Positions 9,068-17,366 of a stretch of 64,000 nucleotides of DNA are shown in pieces. Position 1 is the first letter of the stretch; each line of letters starts with the position of its first letter. The stretch is from positions 744,001 to 808,000 of the forward strand of contig OY969556.1 of assembly GCA_963701015.1 (NCBI GenBank). Reading direction: 5' to 3'. The position numbers and the translations under genes are program-made. This stretch comes from MFD09286-c1 sp963701015. Lineage in GTDB: Bacteria; Bacteroidota; Bacteroidia; Bacteroidales; DTGW01. The notes below the pieces were generated by a model. It was not told the origin of the DNA, did no database searches, and saw nothing but the letters and a program-made list of their open reading frames with translations.

Positions 9068-11836
9068 TTATCCTGTCCCTCCTAAAGCATTGGCAATGGC
9101 GTTTATTGATTTAAGCAATACAACATTTTGTTGGAAATAAGTTTCGGAATTTGCTGTTTCCTTTTCGTCACGCCATTTACGTAAAGCATTTATTTGTAAA
9201 CGATGCATCAAATCAAGTGCCACAGCCCTAAGCCTAGTTGAATAGTAATGATTACTACGTCTTTCTTTAAATGGTATTTCAAGCAATTCAGCCAATAAAT
9301 CCTGAGTTAAGTGAAATTCAGAAATAATCATTGGTAAAATTTCTGCTTTAATATCCTCGTCTTCAACTAATGTTGCGTACATTTCAATAATCGCAGAATC
9401 GGTTGCCGCCAGTCCCGAATCTACATTTGTTAATATATATCGAACCAATGGATGTGAAATAACCAATTTTTTGAGCAGGCTATATTTTTTCGGTTGTTCG
9501 TCTCTTAATAATTTCAATGTGCTGCCAACACCATACCAGCTTGTAATGTTAGCACGACTTTGTGTCCAACTAAAAACCCAAGGAATTGCACGTAAATCGG
9601 AAAGTGTACGTTGGTTAGTCCGCCGTGATGGTCTTGAACCAATTTTACTTGATTCAATAGCATCAATAGGAGTTGCCTTTTCGAAAAATCCAATAAAACC
9701 TTTATGTTGGGTTAACTTTATATAAGCATTATAACTTTCATCTGCCATATAACCCATTAATTCAAAAAGTTCATGTTCCTGATTGTTCAAATTAACCAAG
9801 GTATTTCGCAAAGTTCCGGAAACAAGCATTTCAATATTATATGCAGCATTTACTTTGTTGGCGTATTTTTGTTCTATTGATTCACCTTGTTCTGTTAGTC
9901 TTAACTTTCCACAAAGTGATGCCGGCGGCAGGCTTCGTAAAAACCAATGTGTAGGTCCGGCGCCTCTGCTTATGCTTCCGCCTTTTCCATGAAAGAAACG
10001 TATTTCAATTCCATGTTTTAAACCTACTTTAGTCAAATTATGCTGTGCTTCATATAAGTGCCATTGGCTTGATAAAATCCCCCCATCTTTATTACTATCG
10101 CTGTAACCGATCATTACTTCGGCAATTGGTCTTGAATATCCTCTAGTTTGCATGTGTAGCCTAATTGAATTTTTTGTAACTGTATTAGCTAAAAATTCAT
10201 CCAATATTTCCGGTGCATCTTTCAAATCCTCTATAGTTTCAAAAAGTGGAACTACAGGCAATAAACATGCTGGTCCGTGTGGTGTTTTGCAATATAAGCC
10301 AGCTTCTCTGGCCAATAAATAAATTGTAAATAAATCTTCTGTTTTACGCGTCATACTTACAATAAGTGGTCCTAACGCATTAGTGCCATATTTTGAAATA
10401 TGGTCAACTAAAACGCCCAGGTACCCTAATACATTTATTGTTTCAGGATTATTTCCTGAATAATTCCGGGTAAACGGTCTGTAAAAATTGAGCTCGCGAT
10501 AAATAAATTTTTTATCGATTGAACCATCCTGGTTAAGGGAAAGGCTTTCACATTCTCCATCTTCGAGCAAGCCCAATAAAGCTTTTTTATAAAATGAACT
10601 ATTCTGACGAATATCTAAATGGGCAAGATGGAAGCCAAAATTATTTACAAATCGCAGAGCTTTTAAAACTTCATTTATTGATAGAGTTGGTGCTCCCCAA
10701 TTTGAAAGTGCTTTTTGGAGCTTTTCCAAATCATTTAATAATTCGCTTGAGTTGGAATATGTCCAAGGTACCTCGGGTTTTAAAGTATATCCCGAAACAG
10801 TATCGAGTTTTATTGGCAATTTTTCAATCAATAATAAAACATATTGTTTAAAAGGCTCTCTTAATGAAGAATTATACCAGTCAAAGTCATGTATATTTTT
10901 TATTTGAGCAATGATTGAATTTCGGTATTTTAAAAAATCAGCATCTATAAATTCTTCGGTAGTATAAATACTCAAACTGTCAGATAATTGAAGCAAATGC
11001 TGACGAACTAAACGTAAAGCCTCTGTTCGCAACCTTATTAATGTATATTTAGTGATTTCAGGAGTAACCAATGGATGTCCGTCCCTGTCGCCACCAACCC
11101 AAGTTCCTAAATTTATTTTAGGCAAGTTACGGTAATTATATAGTGCTTCGGTTTGGAATCCTATTTCTTCCCATGCCTGTAACAATTGTTTATCATGAAG
11201 GTCAAATACATCAGGAAATACATCTTTAAGGTAATGTAAAACATTTTCAAGTTCTGTTTCAACCTTAGGTTTTTCAAGATATATATCATCAATAAACCAA
11301 AGACGGGTTAATATTTCTTTTATACCGGAGCGTATGCGCTGACGTTCAATAGCCGTATATACAGGATTTTCGAGCATAACGACAGATAAATATAACTCCC
11401 GATAAAATTGAAGCACAACAGTTCTTTTAGCTTCTGTAGGATGTGCAGTTAGTACAGGTTCAACTTCAATTTGCGAAAGTACAGCAACAATAGTTTCCTG
11501 AGAATACCCATTATTTTTTAATTCTGAAAAAGTTTGTAACCAACTTCCATTTTGATTATTAGAACCTTTGAGTTGCTGATTTTTTCTCCGGCTCTGAACC
11601 GCCCAGTTAACTTCACTTAAATTTAATAATTGAAAGCAAATAGAATATAAATGTGCTGTTTTTTGTTCAAGTTCGGCAGGTGGAAGTGAAATATTCTCAT
11701 TTAACCAGGGAATATAAGCTTTAAGTTGATTTTCGTTATTTTCTTCCAATACTTCGGCAAAGCAAATTAACAAAAACAACAAGTCCGTATAAGGCTTGCC
11801 AATTTGTTCTATATTTTCATTAAAAACAGCATTCAT
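9068..11836 (-). CDS. ppc: Phosphoenolpyruvate carboxylase
   Basis: Anaplerotic enzyme joining PEP and bicarbonate to give oxaloacetate and phosphate, cytoplasmic, 922 aa. Active-site blocks are present: VLTAHPTEAKRTVV (about residue 133, catalytic His), WVGGDRDGHPLVT, GYSDSNKDGGILSSQW, the Gly loop FFHGKGGSISRGAGPTH (about residue 613) and the Arg-rich SRPSRRTNQRTLSDLRAIPW. It ends in GGTG in place of the usual NTG. The next gene downstream is an LCIB-type carbonic anhydrase. No riboswitch or clear promoter was seen in the 180 bp upstream. Confidence 0.97.
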   Translation of the reverse strand: MNAVFNENIEQIGKPYTDLLFLLICFAEVLEENNENQLKAYIPWLNENISLPPAELEQKTAHLYSICFQLLNLSEVNWAVQSRRKNQQLKGSNNQNGSWLQTFSELKNNGYSQETIVAVLSQIEVEPVLTAHPTEAKRTVVLQFYRELYLSVVMLENPVYTAIERQRIRSGIKEILTRLWFIDDIYLEKPKVETELENVLHYLKDVFPDVFDLHDKQLLQAWEEIGFQTEALYNYRNLPKINLGTWVGGDRDGHPLVTPEITKYTLIRLRTEALRLVRQHLLQLSDSLSIYTTEEFIDADFLKYRNSIIAQIKNIHDFDWYNSSLREPFKQYVLLLIEKLPIKLDTVSGYTLKPEVPWTYSNSSELLNDLEKLQKALSNWGAPTLSINEVLKALRFVNNFGFHLAHLDIRQNSSFYKKALLGLLEDGECESLSLNQDGSIDKKFIYRELNFYRPFTRNYSGNNPETINVLGYLGVLVDHISKYGTNALGPLIVSMTRKTEDLFTIYLLAREAGLYCKTPHGPACLLPVVPLFETIEDLKDAPEILDEFLANTVTKNSIRLHMQTRGYSRPIAEVMIGYSDSNKDGGILSSQWHLYEAQHNLTKVGLKHGIEIRFFHGKGGSISRGAGPTHWFLRSLPPASLCGKLRLTEQGESIEQKYANKVNAAYNIEMLVSGTLRNTLVNLNNQEHELFELMGYMADESYNAYIKLTQHKGFIGFFEKATPIDAIESSKIGSRPSRRTNQRTLSDLRAIPWVFSWTQSRANITSWYGVGSTLKLLRDEQPKKYSLLKKLVISHPLVRYILTNVDSGLAATDSAIIEMYATLVEDEDIKAEILPMIISEFHLTQDLLAELLEIPFKERRSNHYYSTRLRAVALDLMHRLQINALRKWRDEKETANSETYFQQNVVLLKSINAIANALGGTG

Positions 11837-12016
11837 TCCGGTTCTTTAAATGTTAAACACAAGCTTTTGAATTAATGTTGAATGGAAAATGTAATTATTT
11901 TATAATTATCTGAAATTATACGAATTAGCAAAAAAAATAATTTAAATGATAATAGATAATATTATCAATGCAGAAAAATACTAATCAATTTTAACAAATT
12001 TAGTTTTGAAACGAAG

Positions 12017-12637
12017 TTATTTTACAAAATAAGCAACTTTTTCAAGAAGGGTAATCATATCTGAATTTTCAAGATATACATGTTCGGGAACATTCAATGG
12101 TACTGATGTGAAATTAAGAATTCCTTTAATTCCTGATGAAACCAGGTTATTTGAAATTTCGGCAGCAAAATCTGAAGGAACTGTAATTATTCCAATACTA
12201 ATGCCTTTAATATTCACAATCTCAGCTATTTTGGAAACATGGTAGCAAGGCACGCCTGCTATCACCTGGTCAACTTTTCCGGGATCGTTATCAAATGCTG
12301 CAACTATATTTAATTTCGAACGTTTGCCACTGAAATAAGATGTAATAGCCCTTCCTAAATGGCCAATACCAACAATTGCAACATTTAAACCTTCTTCAGC
12401 ATCTAAAACTTTGCCAATTACGTCCATCATTTCCTGAATATCGTATCCTTTACGTTGTGCACTTGTGTAACCAATAAACATAATATCACGACGGACCTGC
12501 ACTGCAGTTATGTTATGCATTTTTGCCAATTCATGCGAAAAAATATGTGTCTTCCCAATAGCCAAACAATCGAATAAGGTACGCCTGTACTCACTCATCC
12601 TTTCAACAGTTTTTTCCGGTAATTTTCCTTCTAACAT
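12017..12637 (-). CDS. rex: Redox-sensing transcriptional repressor Rex
   Basis: Homodimeric repressor that senses the NADH/NAD+ ratio and leaves DNA when NADH is bound. The N-terminal winged helix contains ELAKMHNITAVQVRRDIMFIG, and the Rossmann domain carries VAIVGIGHLGRAITSYF (near residue 90) and AAFDNDPGKVD. At 206 aa it is normal. It is divergent from the hydrogenase-like sensor across a 248-bp AT-rich gap. I looked for a standard Rex operator in that gap and found no convincing match, so autoregulation or control of the neighbour is only a guess. Confidence 0.95.
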   Translation of the reverse strand: MLEGKLPEKTVERMSEYRRTLFDCLAIGKTHIFSHELAKMHNITAVQVRRDIMFIGYTSAQRKGYDIQEMMDVIGKVLDAEEGLNVAIVGIGHLGRAITSYFSGKRSKLNIVAAFDNDPGKVDQVIAGVPCYHVSKIAEIVNIKGISIGIITVPSDFAAEISNNLVSSGIKGILNFTSVPLNVPEHVYLENSDMITLLEKVAYFVK

Positions 12638-12885
12638 AAAAATATAATAACTTAAAACTCAGGTCAAATATAATGGAATTCAAATTTAACTTTTATTTTT
12701 ATTGAATTTAAATTTGATACCATTTTTCATTAATCTTTCCTAAACTAATTATTAATGCCTTTAAAATTGCTAAAATTGCATTAAATTATTAAAGTTAAAA
12801 TAAAACTTTATATAAAATTTTATTTTTAGTTAGTAGTATTATTATATTTCAGATTAACATTCATATATTGAATAACTTATAAACG

Positions 12886-14748
12886 TTGAAACCATTAATT
12901 GAAATATTAGAAGACAAATGCAAAATTTGTTATGCCTGTGTTAGGGCTTGCCCTGTAAAGGCAATTAAAATTTCGGAAGCGGGGAAAATACCTGATGTTA
13001 TTTCGTCACGATGTATAGGTTGTGGATCTTGTGTTTTGGCATGTTCATCAAAAGCTATAATTTTCAGAAGTGAAAAACAACATGTTCTGGATATGCTTGC
13101 TACAGGCGAAAATATTGTAGCTTCAATCGATCCAACTATTGCTTCAGAATTTCATGACATTTCCGATTATCGAAAATTTGTAAGAATGCTTAAAACATTG
13201 GGTTTCATACAAGCTTATGAGGCATCGTTCGGCGTTGATTTGGTGGCAAAACAATACAACAAATTATTTAATAGTTTTAAAGGGAAATATTATATTACAG
13301 CTAATTGCCCGGTGGTAGTGTCTTATATAGAAAAATTTCATCCATCGCTGGTGAAAAATTTAGCACCTATAATATCACCTATGGTTGCAATGGCAAGAGT
13401 TATACGAAAAAAAATTGGTAATGATGTAAAGATTGTACATCTTGGTCCATGTGTTGGCGCAAAAGATGAAGCTAAAATGCTTGCTAATGGCACAGGTCCA
13501 GATGCTGTTTTGACCTTTACCGAATTAAGGGAAATATTTGAAGAACGAAATATTAATGAAAATGCACTTGAGTTTTCGCATATAACAGAACCACTGGGAA
13601 ATAAAGGTTCTTTGTATCCTATTAGTAACGGAATATTGCAAGCTGCCGATATAAGTGAAAATTTGTTGGAAAACACTGTTATGACTGGTGAAGGAAAAGC
13701 TGTAATGATTCAATATATGAGAGCATTTGAACAAAGTATTGATGAAATTAACACACATTTCAACATGTTTTTTTGCAAGGGTTGTATAATTGGCCCGGGC
13801 ACAAGTAGAATTAATAACCGTTTACAACGTCGGTCAATGGTGGTTGAATATGCAAATAAAAGAATTAAGTCACTGAACGTAGAAAACTGGAACAAGAATA
13901 TTGAAACTTATTCTGATATTGATTTTGAAAGAAAATTTGAAGCAAGCAACCAACGTTTGAACGAGCCTAATGAAGGTAAACTTCATGAAATATTGGTTTC
14001 AATTGGAATGCCAAAACGTGAAGATGAAGTTGATTGCGGAGCCTGTGGATACGAAACTTGCCGTGATTTTGCTGCTGCAGTTGGCAAAGGTTTGACTATC
14101 GCAGAAATGTGTTTGGTGCATGCAATTAAAAATCAACAGAACCATATTGAGATTTTGAAAAATAACAATGATAACCTCGAAAAAATAGAAATTGCATTAA
14201 GGGAATCGGAGAAAATTGCCCGAACTGAACATGAATCGGCAAAAGAAGCATCTGAAACTACAACTGCAATGCTTCAAAAATTAAGGGCAGGTGTAGTAAT
14301 AATCAATAAAGATCTTAAAATTATTCAGGCTAATCAAAGTTTTATTAATTTGCTTGGACATGAAGCCAGTGAAATTAACGAAGTTATTCCCGGGCTTGTT
14401 GGAGCTGATATTAAATCGCTTCTTCCGTATAGTTTTTATAATATTATTACTTACGTTATAAATTCGAATGAAGAAGTTATAAACAGAGATGTTCAGCTTG
14501 AAAATGTTTTGCTAAATATTTCAGTTTTTCCAATTAAAAAGGATAAAATTGCAGGTGCTATAATCCGTGACTTATACCAGCCATTGGTGCGTAAAGATGA
14601 AATTATTGAAAGGGTGAGTGAAGTTATTGACAAAAATCTGCAAATGGTTCAAAAGATTGGATTTTTATTAGGTGAAGGAGCTTCTGAAACAGAGCAAATG
14701 CTCAACTCAATTCTACAATCGTTTAAAAACGATAATAAACAAGGATGA
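12886..14748 (+). CDS. [FeFe]-hydrogenase-like iron-sulfur/PAS sensor protein
   Basis: 620 aa. Ferredoxin clusters at Cys12/15/18/22 and Cys43/46/49/53 are followed by a hydrogenase-large-subunit-like region with TANCPVVV (about 140), LGPCVGAKDEAKM (about 189) and FFCKGCIIGPGTS (about 297). The last is CxxC, not the CxxxC of catalytic H-cluster L3, so classical hydrogenase activity is doubtful. Next come an Fe4 domain, DCGACGYETCRDFAAAVGKGLTIAEMC (382-408, split here as DCGACGYETCRDF and AAAVGKGLTIAEMC), a coiled-coil linker and a PAS domain (about 465-580). The TTG start is preferred because the next Met lies past the ferredoxin domain. The stop overlaps the phosphatase start (ATGA). Likely a redox or H2 sensor that controls that phosphatase; this role is inferred from domain order. 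Confidence 0.8.
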   Translation: MKPLIEILEDKCKICYACVRACPVKAIKISEAGKIPDVISSRCIGCGSCVLACSSKAIIFRSEKQHVLDMLATGENIVASIDPTIASEFHDISDYRKFVRMLKTLGFIQAYEASFGVDLVAKQYNKLFNSFKGKYYITANCPVVVSYIEKFHPSLVKNLAPIISPMVAMARVIRKKIGNDVKIVHLGPCVGAKDEAKMLANGTGPDAVLTFTELREIFEERNINENALEFSHITEPLGNKGSLYPISNGILQAADISENLLENTVMTGEGKAVMIQYMRAFEQSIDEINTHFNMFFCKGCIIGPGTSRINNRLQRRSMVVEYANKRIKSLNVENWNKNIETYSDIDFERKFEASNQRLNEPNEGKLHEILVSIGMPKREDEVDCGACGYETCRDFAAAVGKGLTIAEMCLVHAIKNQQNHIEILKNNNDNLEKIEIALRESEKIARTEHESAKEASETTTAMLQKLRAGVVIINKDLKIIQANQSFINLLGHEASEINEVIPGLVGADIKSLLPYSFYNIITYVINSNEEVINRDVQLENVLLNISVFPIKKDKIAGAIIRDLYQPLVRKDEIIERVSEVIDKNLQMVQKIGFLLGEGASETEQMLNSILQSFKNDNKQG

Positions 14749-15929
14749 GCGCTCCTTTTTATATTGAATTTAGTTGTCAACAAAATTTTTGTGATGGACA
14801 AAGAGTTTGTGGCGATGTTTTCCTTACTAAAAAAGTTCGTGAAGAAGGTCGTACAATTATTGTTCTTTCCGATGGAATGGGGCATGGTGTAAAGGCAAAT
14901 ATGCTAGGTATTTTAACTGCATCAATGGCAGTAAACTTTACCCTTGAACATAAGGAAATGAATAGCATTGCAGAAATAATTCTCAATACACTTCCTATTG
15001 ATTCTGAGAAACAGACTAGTTATTCAACTTTTTCAATAGTTGATGTTGAATCGAATGGAAAAGTTACCATTTTGGAATATGAAAACCCGGAGTGTCTTAT
15101 TTTACGTGGAACTGAAAAAATTCAACCTGAATGAACCTGCGTATTACTGAATACCAAAAGAAAAGTCGGGCGGGAAATCCACAGTTGTACATTTTATGCG
15201 CAAAAAGACGACCGTATATTGCTTTTTACTGATGGCATTTCACAATCGGGTATGGGTACAATGGAATATCCAACAGGTTGGGGAATTGAGAATGTCCATC
15301 AATATGCAATTTCGCAAATAGTTAAATCGAATGCGATTCCAGCTGCTAAACTTGGGTTTAAAATAATTACTGAAGCCTATAAAAATGATAATTTTGTTTG
15401 CAAAGATGATACAAGTTGCGCGGTGATTTCTTTTCGTGATTCCCGCAAACTACTTATTTGCACTGGGCCTCCAATTGATGAGGAAAAAGATAAAATTTTG
15501 GCCAAGACCGTAATGGAATTTAAAGGGAAAAAAATTGTTTGTGGAGGTTCAACCGGCGAAATTTTAAAACGTGAATTAAATTTAAATATCATTGAAGGTA
15601 AAGAAAGAGAAGATGCTGAACTTCCGCCAATTTCGCATATGGATGGAATAGATTTATATACCGAAGGGATTTTAACTTTAAACAAAACCAATCGTATATT
15701 AAATGCTTATAATTCTACCTATAAGTTGGAGAAGGGCCCCGCCGTTCAAATTGTGAGAATGATATTGGACAGTGATGAAATATTATTTTTGGTTGGAACA
15801 AAAATAAATGAAGCCAATGAAGACCCAAATTTGCCTATTGACCTTGAAATTAGAAGAACAATTGTTCGAAGAATTGAACGTGTTTTGAATGAAAAATTTT
15901 TAATGGATGTTACGGTGAAATTTATTTAA
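14745..15929 (+). pseudogene. SpoIIE/PP2C-type serine phosphatase with in-frame TGA
   Basis: Metal-dependent Ser/Thr phosphatase of the SpoIIE/RsbU type, likely the output of the preceding sensor (ATGA overlap). Motifs are GDVFLTKK, VLSDGMGHGVKANMLG, LLFTDGISQSGMGTM and CKDDTSCAVISF, then a C-terminal domain with ICTGPPIDEEKDK and CGGSTGEILKREL seen in this subfamily. A TGA at 15132-15134 interrupts it after KIQPE. The same frame continues at once with TCVLLNTKRKVGREIHS and the second half of the catalytic domain, so only one codon is affected. Total 393 codons besides stops. The stop lies between the catalytic blocks, so the 129-aa product would be inactive unless the stop is read through or is a sequence error. 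Confidence 0.8.
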
Positions 15930-15934
15930 TTGCA

Positions 15935-17359
15935 ATGGTTAAGTATTCAAAGTCAATTTATTTCATTTTCATTTTTCTTTTCTATACTCTATTTGTCCTA
16001 TTATCATTGCACCATATTTTCTTTTGGGACACTATTCAATTAGGTTCAGAACATGCTAATTTTTTTTATTCTACACATTTTTCTCAAATACTCTTACCAG
16101 ATAGTATCGATAGCGGACATATCCCAACTTTTGGCTTTTTGCTCGCAATAGTTTGGTTTATATTTGGCAAAACATTAGTAGTAAGCCATTTATTTATGTT
16201 ACCTTTTGTATTAGGAATTGTATGGCAATGCTATGTTCTATTAAAGCAATTTATTCCTCCTAAATTTTTGTATTTTTCGCATTTTCTGTTTTTAATCGAT
16301 CCGACATTACTGAGCCAGATAACTCTTATTTCTCCTGATGTTGTTTTGGTATTTTTCTTTTTGATGGGACTGAATGCTGCTTTAAAAAACCATCGGTATT
16401 GGTTAATGATTTCATTATTGGGCTTATTTGCGATTAGTATGAGAGGAATGATGGTTTCCTTTGCTATATTGTCAATTGATATATTCATTAATACGCAATA
16501 TTCTGGTTTTAAGGCTATATTGAATAAATTACTGAAAAATAGTTTTGCTTATATTCCAGCTTTAGTCTTGTTTATTTCATATTTTGGATATCATTATTAT
16601 ATAAAGGGTTGGATTGGTTATCATAATAATTCGCCCTGGGCTCCTTGTTTTGAAAGGGCTAACACATTTTTAGGATTAGCATATAACATTGGGATACTAG
16701 GTTGGCGTATTTTAGATTTTGGAAGGGTTTTTATATTGATTGTAATTATTTTTATTTGTATAAAATTTTGGAAGAATTTCTACGGTGCTAAGAATGTCCA
16801 ATTTTTGTTTTTTATATTCCTTATTACTACTGTGTGTTTGAGTATTTCGGCTATTTTGTATAAAGGTTTAAGCGCACATAGGTATTTATTGCCGGTATAT
16901 TTGACATTTCTTTTATTTTCTCTTTATATAGTTATAATGTTTATAAAAAATAAGATTGTTATATATATTATTCTTTCTATTTGGGCAATTGGTTTATTAA
17001 CTGGTAATTTATGGGTTTATCCTGATAAAATTGCTAAGGGCTGGGATTCAACATTAGCTCATATTCCCTATTACAATCTTCGCGATAAAATGGTAAACTA
17101 TATAAAAGAGGAAAAAATTCCACAAAATGAAATTGGAAGTGGTTTCCCAATTTGTTTCAAAACAAGTTTGCTCGATTTATCAAACGATACAAGTTCGTTT
17201 GTGAATAAAAATTTAGATAAAGACAAATATATTCTATATTCCAATATTTTCAATGATTTCAGCGATAATGAAATTAATGAATTACATCAAAAATGGAAAC
17301 TAGTTTATATGGTCAAGAGTTGCCAGGTTTATATGAGTTTATATCAGCGGCAACCCTAA
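15935..17359 (+). CDS. GT-C-like polytopic membrane glycosyltransferase (ArnT/PMT type)
   Basis: 474 aa with about ten hydrophobic segments and a first extracytoplasmic loop carrying acidic FFWDTIQLGSEH, the pattern of GT-C enzymes that use polyprenyl-phosphate sugars. HIPTFGFLLAIVWFIFG and LIDPTLLSQITLISPDVVLVF fit the PMT-like fold. The C-terminal 80 residues are soluble. It begins 5 bp after the phosphatase stop, so it may be co-transcribed with the redox sensor, and it ends 7 bp from the convergent M28 gene. Donor and acceptor are unknown. Confidence 0.6.
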   Translation: MVKYSKSIYFIFIFLFYTLFVLLSLHHIFFWDTIQLGSEHANFFYSTHFSQILLPDSIDSGHIPTFGFLLAIVWFIFGKTLVVSHLFMLPFVLGIVWQCYVLLKQFIPPKFLYFSHFLFLIDPTLLSQITLISPDVVLVFFFLMGLNAALKNHRYWLMISLLGLFAISMRGMMVSFAILSIDIFINTQYSGFKAILNKLLKNSFAYIPALVLFISYFGYHYYIKGWIGYHNNSPWAPCFERANTFLGLAYNIGILGWRILDFGRVFILIVIIFICIKFWKNFYGAKNVQFLFFIFLITTVCLSISAILYKGLSAHRYLLPVYLTFLLFSLYIVIMFIKNKIVIYIILSIWAIGLLTGNLWVYPDKIAKGWDSTLAHIPYYNLRDKMVNYIKEEKIPQNEIGSGFPICFKTSLLDLSNDTSSFVNKNLDKDKYILYSNIFNDFSDNEINELHQKWKLVYMVKSCQVYMSLYQRQP

Positions 17360-17366
17360 CAAATTG

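Noticed and set aside
12638..12885. Rex operator between rex and the sensor gene
   Set aside because: Several AT-rich near-palindromes exist, but none matches a TTGTGAA-type site well enough.
15132..15134. Selenocysteine recoding at the TGA
   Set aside because: No family precedent for Sec in this phosphatase and no obvious SECIS-like hairpin; the MBOAT TAA shows a similar one-codon break that Sec could not explain.
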